From an uncultured Ruminococcus sp. (GTDB lineage Bacteria; Bacillota; Clostridia; Oscillospirales; CAG-272), in the NCBI GenBank assembly GCA_902783755.1, contig CACZSC010000298.1, positions 1 through 5,242 on the forward strand: DNA of 5,242 nucleotides. The letters run 5' to 3'. Under the pieces are notes generated by a model. It did not search any database. It had not been told where the DNA came from and saw only the letters and a program-made list of their open reading frames with translations. The position numbers and the translations under genes are program-made. Below are positions 1-5,242 of this stretch, one piece after another. Position 1 is the stretch's first letter. Each line of letters starts with the position of its first letter.

Positions 1-1077
1 CGATACGGGAGATGTGTAGTTGGCCTGGAGGTTCTCGGGAACCAGTCCCTCCTTGATGCCGGCTTCGACTTCCGTCAGAGCCCAGCTTGAAACTCCGTCA
101 AGATTCGGTGCAGCCTCTGTTCCAGTTTCTTCAGTTGTAGGAGGAATTGTTTCTTCAGTCTCTGTCGGAACATAGCTGGAATCACGGAGAATTACCGTGT
201 TCAGGCTCTTGTTCGTAGGATTCTTGTATTTATTGTCATGCGGGTTGTCGGCAAGATATTTGCCCCACAGGATACCACCGTAGATCCCTCTCGAAGTGCT
301 CTCGTTTCCGCTTGGGGTCGTACATACTTTCGTTCCGTTGCTCACTCTGAGGAACGTGATGGCGAACTCTTTGTTTGCAAGATTTGCAAGATCAGCTTTT
401 CTGAGTACCAGGTTAGAGAACGGGATGGCAATGATGCACTCCATCGTGTCATCACCTACCTGGCTCGGGTCTACATTTATAATCGGCGCTGGATCAAGAG
501 CACCGGCGGCAGTAATAACGGCGCCGGGTTCATGTATTGCGGTGGCTGTCGTCCAATCATCGAATCCAAGAGCCCAAACATACCAGTACGGGTCATACAC
601 ACCGTGATCGTCGAATGTAGTAACACCATCATATGGATTTTCAACAAGGTCAAGCGGTTTGATATAAAGCTGGGCGCCGTCGCCTCTCTGTGCGGTCTCC
701 GCACCAGCGATATCATAGTCCTTGGTCCTGAAAGCAAAATAGAAATAGTTGTCATCCCAAAGCATCCATACATCCATCGGCTCGTCCTCAGGATGCCATG
801 TGCGTCTTCCGTTGGGTCCTGTTCCTGCAGTGCCTACGCCGTCAGCCATTGCCCTGTCTTCATAGTCGCTTTCATAGAATGTCCACGCATAGCAGTTTTC
901 CGAAGCGGACGTGATTCCTTTCAGTACAGGCTCGCCCCATGATGAATCGATGACTTCAAGGTTGGGCTGATTGTCTACTTTCCTTGCCTCTACGACAACA
1001 CCTACTGCCGCATTCGCTACTACAGCGACGAATACGAGCATGACAGACGCGAGAACGATCGTTACGATCTTTTTCAC
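1..1077 (-). CDS. Secreted CBM9-like/DOMON-type carbohydrate-binding protein with SLH-like C-terminus (3' end cut off)
   Basis: The open frame runs from a GTG start to the window edge without a stop and gives 359 residues. Residues 1-23 look like a signal peptide: MKK, a hydrophobic core (IVTIVLASVMLVFVAVV), then ANA before a likely cleavage site, so the product is probably exported. Residues about 40-300 resemble the family-9 carbohydrate-binding-like (DOMON-type) beta-sandwich: W47, W65, MDVWMLWDDNYFYFAF (101-116), then RGDGAQLYIKP (131-141) and IAIPFSNL (216-223). Residues 304-324 are a Thr/Glu/Pro linker (PTETEETIPPTTEETGTEAA). From about 330 the pattern WALTEVEAGIKEGLVPENL followed by NYTSPVS matches the start of an SLH-like repeat, which would tether the protein to the cell wall. 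No catalytic domain is seen in the visible part. The gene is divergent from the ABC operon. Likely role, inferred: cell-surface binding of a polysaccharide. The domain assignments rest on pattern recognition; the ligand is unknown. Confidence 0.85.
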   Translation of the reverse strand, partial: MKKIVTIVLASVMLVFVAVVANAAVGVVVEARKVDNQPNLEVIDSSWGEPVLKGITSASENCYAWTFYESDYEDRAMADGVGTAGTGPNGRRTWHPEDEPMDVWMLWDDNYFYFAFRTKDYDIAGAETAQRGDGAQLYIKPLDLVENPYDGVTTFDDHGVYDPYWYVWALGFDDWTTATAIHEPGAVITAAGALDPAPIINVDPSQVGDDTMECIIAIPFSNLVLRKADLANLANKEFAITFLRVSNGTKVCTTPSGNESTSRGIYGGILWGKYLADNPHDNKYKNPTNKSLNTVILRDSSYVPTETEETIPPTTEETGTEAAPNLDGVSSWALTEVEAGIKEGLVPENLQANYTSPVS

Positions 1078-1087
1078 GATATAAAAT

Positions 1088-1093
1088 CTCCTC
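1088..1093 (-). promoter_or_regulatory. Ribosome binding site of the secreted CBM9-like protein
   Basis: Read on the minus strand this is GAGGAG within GAGAGGAGAT, 10 bases before the GTG at 1077-1075. There is no in-frame ATG near it, and the GTG is followed at once by Lys-Lys and a hydrophobic stretch typical of a signal peptide, so this site decides the start. Confidence 0.8.
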
Positions 1094-1151
1094 TCGTAAT
1101 TGTATTTGGTTTGAAATCGCATGAAGCGTACACTGCCCCATTACTGTATGT

Positions 1152-1180
1152 AGTATACCATACGCAACTCTCTGTTTCAA
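1152..1180 (-). promoter_or_regulatory. Sigma-A type promoter for the minus-strand secreted protein gene
   Basis: On the minus strand TTGAAA (1180-1175) is followed by a 17-base spacer and TATACT (1157-1152). Each box differs from consensus at one position, and TGG just before the -10 box makes it an extended -10. Transcription would start near 1145, giving a leader of about 68 bases before the GTG. The -10 region lies between short inverted arms GTATG (1146-1150) and CATAC (1159-1163), which could be a small operator but is short enough to be chance. Confidence 0.75.
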
Positions 1181-1344
1181 CAACTATTTATTAACTATCG
1201 CACCGCATGATCATTTTCGTTCATTTGACTAATTAATTTCCGTTTTTTTGTATATTTTGTTCATGGGTATGGGAGAGCTGGGCGTCACCGGTAAGTAATT
1301 TACGCAAAAAACTATCTCCACAGCTGCAATAATATTTTTAGTTA
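1181..1344. other. Core of the divergent intergenic region; no gene seen
   Basis: This is the part of the 335-base gap lying between the two promoters. By direct count 1181-1260 is about 28% G+C, 1261-1290 is 63% and 1291-1380 is 29%, so a GC-rich island sits in AT-rich DNA. The island contains ATG at 1263 with an 11-codon open frame ending at TAA 1296-1298, without a ribosome binding site. It also has the palindrome ACCGGT (1287-1292) and weak arms GCGT (1282-1285)/ACGC (1302-1305). AT-rich stretches such as 1231-1260 could serve as UP elements or regulator contacts. No terminator, riboswitch or tRNA is recognisable. Confidence 0.5.
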
Positions 1345-1373
1345 TTGTTTACTTCCCTTCTATTTGGTATAAT
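1345..1373 (+). promoter_or_regulatory. Sigma-A type promoter for the ABC exporter operon
   Basis: TTGTTT (1345-1350) is followed by a 17-base spacer and a perfect TATAAT (1368-1373). TGG (1365-1367) directly upstream makes this an extended -10, which can compensate for the weak -35 box (three of six consensus positions). The start of transcription would be near 1380, leaving a leader of only about 33 bases before the ATG at 1413, too short for an attenuator on this transcript. Confidence 0.75.
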
Positions 1374-1398
1374 CTAGATGTTTTTTAGTGCATCGCAT

Positions 1399-1402
1399 GA
1401 GG
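1399..1402 (+). promoter_or_regulatory. Weak ribosome binding site of the first ABC subunit
   Basis: GAGG (in ATGAGGTTAA) lies 10 bases before the ATG at 1413. It is a modest match compared with the site used by the second subunit. The ATG places the first membrane helix at residues 12-31, as expected for this family, which supports this start. Confidence 0.55.
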
Positions 1403-1412
1403 TTAATTATCT

Positions 1413-3194
1413 ATGGTATTCGGAAAACACATAAACAAATACTATCTGAAATACGGCATTTTCCTGCTGATAGGCATCGCGTCCCTTGTGGCAGTCGATT
1501 ACCTTCAGCTCGAGATACCGAAACTCTATCAGATGATCGTAAACGGGCTCAATACGGGAGAGGTCGCTATCGACGGCACAGTCTTTGCCTTCGACATGGA
1601 ATTCCTCATCAGCCGTATATGCTTTCCCATGCTCTTCTTCGTCCTGATGATCATGCTGGGCAGGTTCCTATGGAGGATCATGTTCTTCGGTACGGGCATC
1701 AGGGTCGAATCGGATCTGCGCAATTCCATGTTCGACAACGTTAAGAACCTGAGCTGCGAATTCTTCCAGAAGAACAAGGTCGGCACCCTGATGAGCCTTT
1801 TCACGAATGATCTTGACACTGTGCAGGAATGCTTCGGCTGGGGCATCATGATGTTCTTCGACGCACTCCTTCTTGGGATCATGGCTATTGTCAAGATGGT
1901 CCGGATGGATCCCACCCTGACTCTTCTGTGCATGATCCCGATGGCTTTTCTTCTGGCCTCCGCCACCATCGTGGGAAAGTATATGATGAAGAAATGGGAC
2001 GTTAGACAGCAGGCTTTCTCTAAGCTTTCGGACTTCGCGCAGGAGAAATTCTCCGGTCTCACGGTCATAAAGGCCTTTGTCAAGGAAGCGAAGGAACTCA
2101 TGTCCTTCAAAAAGATAAACATTGAGAATGAGGAAGCGAACGTAAAGCACACCCAGGCTTCGGTACTTATGCGTCTGATGGTCATGCTGTTCGTCGAAAG
2201 CGTAATCTGCGTCATTCTCGGATACGGCGGCTATCTGGTTTACCAGGGAAAGTTCAACGCAGGCCAGCTCGTCGAGTTCATAGCATATTTCACCTCAGTG
2301 GTGTGGCCCATAATGGCGGTTTCCGAACTTATAGACATGACATCGAGAGGCAGAGCCTCCCTCAAGAGGATAAGCCGTCTTCTGGAGGCAAAGCAGGATG
2401 TCACCGACCGTGAAGGCGCCGAAGAGATAAAGGATGTCAGAGGCGAAATAGAATTCAGGGATCTCACGTTCAGCTACCCCGACGAGGAATACAAGGCGCT
2501 TTCGGGCATGACGTTCAGGATAAACGCAGGTGAGAACGTCGGCATCGTGGGACGTACGGGATGCGGTAAGACCACCGTTGTGGATCTTCTCCTCAGGACC
2601 TATAATGTGCCGGACGGGACCATTTTCCTCGACGGGCATGACGTGAACTCCCTTACCATACATTCAGTGCGGGAAGCCTGCGCGTACGTGCCACAGGACA
2701 ACTTCCTGTTTTCGGACACTATAGAAAACAATATCTCCTTCGGCGTTGACGAGTTCGGCCGGGAGGATGTGGTCAGGTATGCCAAGCTTGCCGACGTGCA
2801 TGACAACATATCAGGTTTTGCCGAAGGATACGACACCATACTCGGAGAGAGAGGCGTGACCGTTTCAGGAGGGCAGAAACAGAGGATATCTATCGCCAGG
2901 GCCATGATGCGGAACGCCCCCATACTGATCCTTGACGACTCGGTATCTGCTGTCGATACCAATACCGAAAAGAACATACTCCGTTCCATAGAGGAAACAA
3001 GAAAAGGAAAGACCACGATCCTGATAGCCCACAGGATATCCACCGTCGAGAAGATGGACAAGATCATTTTCATAGAAGACGGCACGGCAACCGCCGTGGG
3101 TCCTCATGAGGAGCTGTACGCCACCTCTGCCAACTACCGCAAGATGGTCGACATGCAGCGTCTGGAAGAGGAAGGGGGTGCCTACAATGCGTGA
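1413..3194 (+). CDS. Heterodimeric ABC exporter half-transporter, degenerate-site subunit (MdlA/BmrC/TM287-like)
   Basis: The product has 593 residues, a normal length for a half-transporter with an N-terminal membrane domain and a C-terminal ATPase. Six likely helices lie near 12-31, 64-88, 143-161, 168-189, 252-276 and 286-304. The nucleotide-binding domain starts about 345: A-loop Tyr355, Walker A GRTGCGKTT (380-388), Q-loop Gln428 (VPQDN), signature VSGGQKQR (484-491), Walker B ILILDD (504-509), D-loop SAVD (512-515) and switch His540 (IAHR). Position 509, directly after the Walker B Asp508, is Asp rather than the catalytic Glu. This is the known mark of the degenerate-site partner in exporters such as BmrCD and TM287/288. 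The intact signature serves the partner's ATP site. It overlaps the next gene by 8 bases, and the two proteins should form one exporter in the cytoplasmic membrane. Substrate unknown: drug, lipid or peptide are all possible. Confidence 0.95.
   Translation: MVFGKHINKYYLKYGIFLLIGIASLVAVDYLQLEIPKLYQMIVNGLNTGEVAIDGTVFAFDMEFLISRICFPMLFFVLMIMLGRFLWRIMFFGTGIRVESDLRNSMFDNVKNLSCEFFQKNKVGTLMSLFTNDLDTVQECFGWGIMMFFDALLLGIMAIVKMVRMDPTLTLLCMIPMAFLLASATIVGKYMMKKWDVRQQAFSKLSDFAQEKFSGLTVIKAFVKEAKELMSFKKINIENEEANVKHTQASVLMRLMVMLFVESVICVILGYGGYLVYQGKFNAGQLVEFIAYFTSVVWPIMAVSELIDMTSRGRASLKRISRLLEAKQDVTDREGAEEIKDVRGEIEFRDLTFSYPDEEYKALSGMTFRINAGENVGIVGRTGCGKTTVVDLLLRTYNVPDGTIFLDGHDVNSLTIHSVREACAYVPQDNFLFSDTIENNISFGVDEFGREDVVRYAKLADVHDNISGFAEGYDTILGERGVTVSGGQKQRISIARAMMRNAPILILDDSVSAVDTNTEKNILRSIEETRKGKTTILIAHRISTVEKMDKIIFIEDGTATAVGPHEELYATSANYRKMVDMQRLEEEGGAYNA
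3172..3180 (+). promoter_or_regulatory. Ribosome binding site of the second ABC subunit, inside the first gene
   Basis: AAGGGGGTG differs from the ideal AAGGAGGTG at one base and ends 6 bases before the ATG at 3187. It lies within the last codons of the first gene. This strong site selects ATG 3187 over the upstream in-frame ATG at 3106, which would add 27 residues (rich in Pro, Thr, Arg and Ser) that are only the out-of-frame reading of the first gene's end. Confidence 0.8.
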
Positions 3195-5073
3195 GTACCT
3201 GCCCCTCCTTATAGTCGGCGCAGTCATAGGCGTCTTCTCAGCCGCCTTCATCGCCGCATACATGATAGCGCGAAAGAAACTGAAGGATCCGGACAACGAA
3301 CGGTCCATATCCGACCGCGAGATCATCAGACGTCTTCTCTCTTACGCGAAGCCCTACAGAAAAAGCTTTGCGGTCGCATTTCTGACCATGGCATTCTCGA
3401 TCGTATATGACATCATGTCTCCTCTTCTGATCGGGCACATCGAGGAAACGGTAACCAAGGATTTCGAGCTTTCATACCTTCTGTCCGTGGTCGCGCTTTA
3501 CGCCGGGATCCTCATAGTCAGTCTTGCGTGCACCTATGCCCAGTCAATGATCCTGCAGAAAGCGGGCCAGAAGATACTGACAGCCATCAGGCAGGACACA
3601 TTCAGGCACATAGAGGAGCTGTCACACGAGCAGCTCAACGAGATCCCGGTCGGCAAGCTCGTAACAAGAGTCTCGAACGACCCCAACTCCATACTCTACA
3701 TGTTCACGAACATACTGGTGACCCTCCTCAAGAACGCGCTGGTCATCATCGGGGTGCTGGTCGCCATGTTCGCGCTGAACGTGGAGCTGACGCTCATGGT
3801 GCTCTGCTTCGTGCCTTTCATCGTGTTCTTCACCGTGATCTTCAGGTGGTTCTCGAGGCGAGTACACAGAGGTGTCACAAACGCCACAACAGATATGAAC
3901 ACATTCCTTTCGGAGAACCTGTCCGGCATGAAGGTCACCCAGATCTTCAACCGGGAAGACCGTAAGATGAAGGACTTTCTCCAGAGGAGTGTGAAGCTCA
4001 AGAGAGCCAAGTATTCGAGGCTTCTGGTGTTCGGCGTGTTCAGGCCCATGGTCAACATGCTTTACTACTCTTCGATCCTGTTCCTGTTCTATCTTGGTTC
4101 AAAGGGATACATAGACAACGTATCATTTCTCGGACAGGTCATATCGTCAGCGACTCTCGTGTCCTTCTACATGTACATAGCCAAATTCTTCAATCCGATC
4201 ATGAACCTGGCAGAACAGTTCGACATGCTGCAGAGGTCCTTCGCGTCCGCGGAAAAGATCTTCAGAGTGCTCGACATAGAGCCGGGTATAAAGGACGCAG
4301 ACGACGCAATCGAGCTCGATGAGATCAGAGGCGAGATTGAGTTCCGCGATGTATGGTTCTGCTACAAGCCTGACGAATGGGTCCTGAAAGGCGTATCATT
4401 CCACGTCATGCCGAAGGAGACCGTCGCGTTCGTAGGCGCCACGGGTGCCGGGAAGACCACCATTCTCTCACTCATTTGTCACAACTACGAGATCCAGAAG
4501 GGACAGATCCTGATAGACGGGATAGATATAAGGAAGATAAAGATATCGTCCCTGAGGTCGAAATTCGGCCAGATGCTGCAGGATGTCTTCCTGTTCTCGG
4601 GAGACATAAGATCCAACATACTGCTCGGCAAGGACGATTGCAGCGATGAAAAAGTCATGGAAGCCTGCAGGATGGTCAACGCCGACCGGTTCATAAACCG
4701 CCTCGACGACGGTCTTGACGAGATCGTCCGGGAGAGGGGCAACAACTTCTCTGCCGGCCAGCGGCAGCTCATAAGCTTCGCGAGGACCATAGTCCACGAG
4801 CCCTCCGTCATCATCCTCGACGAGGCCACCGCGAACATCGATACCGAAACCGAAGCCCTCATACAGGAATCCCTCGAAAGGATCAAGTCCATCGGGACCA
4901 TGCTGGTGGTCGCCCACAGGCTGTCCACGATACAGCATTCGGACAAGATAATCGTGCTTTCGAAGGGACAGATCATCGAGGAAGGAAACCATCAGCAGCT
5001 GCTGGAAAAGAAAGGGCACTACTATAACCTTTACAGGCTACAGTATACAAAGCAGCAGCTCTCCGGCACCTGA
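3187..5073 (+). CDS. Heterodimeric ABC exporter half-transporter, catalytic-site subunit (MdlB/BmrD/TM288-like) with extra N-terminal helix
   Basis: The product has 628 residues from ATG 3187. A hydrophobic segment at 5-28 (LPLLIVGAVIGVFSAAFI and following), ended by RKKLK, precedes the usual domain and looks like an additional helix. The six standard helices lie near 60-83, 97-118, 171-197, 200-221, 280-305 and 317-340. The ATPase domain carries A-loop Tyr393, Walker A GATGAGKTT (417-425), Q-loop Gln465 (MLQDV), signature FSAGQRQL (521-528), Walker B VIILDE (541-546) with catalytic Glu546, D-loop ANID (549-552) and switch His577 (VAHR). The signature has Ala at the first Gly of SGGQ, the degenerate counterpart to Asp509 of the partner. 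The competent ATP site would therefore combine this subunit's Walker motifs and Glu546 with the partner's SGGQ. The start codon overlaps the end of the first gene by 8 bases (ATGCGTGA), consistent with translational coupling. Substrate not deducible. Confidence 0.95.
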   Translation: MREYLPLLIVGAVIGVFSAAFIAAYMIARKKLKDPDNERSISDREIIRRLLSYAKPYRKSFAVAFLTMAFSIVYDIMSPLLIGHIEETVTKDFELSYLLSVVALYAGILIVSLACTYAQSMILQKAGQKILTAIRQDTFRHIEELSHEQLNEIPVGKLVTRVSNDPNSILYMFTNILVTLLKNALVIIGVLVAMFALNVELTLMVLCFVPFIVFFTVIFRWFSRRVHRGVTNATTDMNTFLSENLSGMKVTQIFNREDRKMKDFLQRSVKLKRAKYSRLLVFGVFRPMVNMLYYSSILFLFYLGSKGYIDNVSFLGQVISSATLVSFYMYIAKFFNPIMNLAEQFDMLQRSFASAEKIFRVLDIEPGIKDADDAIELDEIRGEIEFRDVWFCYKPDEWVLKGVSFHVMPKETVAFVGATGAGKTTILSLICHNYEIQKGQILIDGIDIRKIKISSLRSKFGQMLQDVFLFSGDIRSNILLGKDDCSDEKVMEACRMVNADRFINRLDDGLDEIVRERGNNFSAGQRQLISFARTIVHEPSVIILDEATANIDTETEALIQESLERIKSIGTMLVVAHRLSTIQHSDKIIVLSKGQIIEEGNHQQLLEKKGHYYNLYRLQYTKQQLSGT

Positions 5074-5081
5074 TCGCCGGA
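5062..5081 (+). repeat. Short inverted repeat around the stop codon of the second ABC gene
   Basis: TCCGGC (5062-5067) and GCCGGA (5076-5081) are perfect 6-bp arms around an 8-base loop that contains the TGA stop. No run of T follows, so it is not a typical intrinsic terminator. It could be a small RNA hairpin that tunes expression or stability between the exporter and the next gene, or chance. Confidence 0.35.
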
Positions 5082-5092
5082 CATTCCGTGAC

Positions 5093-5097
5093 GGAGG
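5093..5097 (+). promoter_or_regulatory. Ribosome binding site of the gene at the right edge
   Basis: GGAGG lies 8 bases before ATG 5106. This supports a real translation start there and a gene close behind the exporter, with a gap of 32 bases and no promoter seen between them. Confidence 0.75.
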
Positions 5098-5105
5098 CAA
5101 CAAAC

Positions 5106-5242
5106 ATGAAGAGAAGGATTTTCAACATACCGCTGCCGAAGGACTATGATCTGTCTGCAGATATGCCCATAGATCTGACGAGGGGCTGGAAACTCAAAGC
5201 CACAGGCGTCAGCGGAAGCGTCCGGGAACAGTATATAAAACG
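5106..5242 (+). CDS. Start of an unrecognised protein gene, probably third gene of the exporter operon (3' end cut off)
   Basis: From ATG 5106 the frame stays open to the edge for 45 full codons plus two bases. The product begins MKRRIFNIPLPKDYDL and continues with PIDLTRGWKLKATG and SVREQYIK. It has no signal peptide and no membrane helix in the visible part, so it looks cytoplasmic. I do not recognise a family. The segment IDLTRGWKL faintly recalls the beginning of sugar-binding domains of family 2 glycoside hydrolases, but 45 residues are too few to claim this. A good ribosome binding site and the 32-base gap with no promoter or terminator suggest co-transcription with the ABC genes, so its function may bear on the exporter's substrate. 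Confidence 0.7.
   Translation, partial: MKRRIFNIPLPKDYDLSADMPIDLTRGWKLKATGVSGSVREQYIK

Noticed and set aside
238..942. A 234-codon open frame on the plus strand
   Set aside because: It lies opposite the secreted CBM9-like gene, which has a signal peptide, a ribosome binding site, a promoter and recognisable domains. The plus-strand reading has no domain and is rich in Cys, Arg and Ile, typical of an antisense shadow.
1225..1256. A third promoter, TTGACT with TATATT, on the plus strand
   Set aside because: The spacer is 20 bases, well off the usual 16-18, and there is no extended -10. The promoter at 1345-1373 explains the operon better. Mentioned only in connection with the mini-ORF.
1116..1400. 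Nine-base direct repeat ATCGCATGA at 1116-1124 and 1392-1400
   Set aside because: One copy lies in each leader, which is suggestive, but a 9-base match within a 335-base region has roughly a one in five chance of arising at random and shows no dyad symmetry.
1529..2215. A 228-codon open frame on the minus strand
   Set aside because: It lies antisense within the first ABC gene, whose motifs are unambiguous. Its composition is shadow-like and it has no ribosome binding site or family match.
3106..3186. A 27-residue N-terminal extension of the second ABC subunit from ATG 3106
   Set aside because: These codons are the first gene's end read in another frame, giving a Pro/Thr/Arg/Ser-rich stretch. 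A near-ideal ribosome binding site sits right before ATG 3187.
5062..5081. Intrinsic terminator after the second ABC gene
   Set aside because: The hairpin has only 6-bp arms and no T run follows. The next gene starts 32 bases after the stop with a good ribosome binding site, which favours read-through.

Overview
The window looks like chromosomal DNA of a Gram-positive anaerobe of the class Clostridia (Bacillota). The signs are strong purine-rich ribosome binding sites, sigma-A type promoters, frequent ATA and AGG/AGA codons, a secreted protein with a Thr/Glu/Pro linker and an S-layer-homology-like C-terminus, and a full-length ABC exporter pair of a type I associate with Clostridia. This placement is inference; no rRNA or other marker gene is present.

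Layout: (1) positions 1-1077, minus strand: the N-terminal 359 residues of a secreted protein with a family-9 carbohydrate-binding-like (DOMON-type) domain, an acidic Thr-rich linker and the beginning of an SLH-like module; its 3' end lies outside the window. (2) 1078-1412: a divergent intergenic region of 335 bases holding one promoter for each direction, both with 17-bp spacers and extended -10 elements. Between them is AT-rich DNA interrupted by a 30-base GC-rich island. (3) 1413-3194 and 3187-5073, plus strand: two overlapping genes for the two half-transporters of a type IV (ABCB/MdlAB/BmrCD-like) heterodimeric exporter. (4) 5106 to the end, plus strand: the first 45 codons of a further gene, probably in the same operon and not recognised.

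The two ABC subunits fit each other. The first has Asp in place of the catalytic Glu after Walker B but an intact SGGQ signature. The second has the catalytic Glu but a degenerate SAGQ signature. Together they would form one competent and one degenerate ATP site, as known for BmrCD and TM287/288. An 8-base gene overlap suggests coupled translation in equal amounts. The second subunit also carries an extra N-terminal membrane helix ahead of the usual six. The transported substrate cannot be read from the sequence.

I see no mobile element, CRISPR array, tRNA, rRNA or clear intrinsic terminator. The window is largely ordinary; the least usual points are the divergent carbohydrate-binding SLH-type protein, the extra helix, the GC-rich island in the intergenic region and the unrecognised gene at the right edge.
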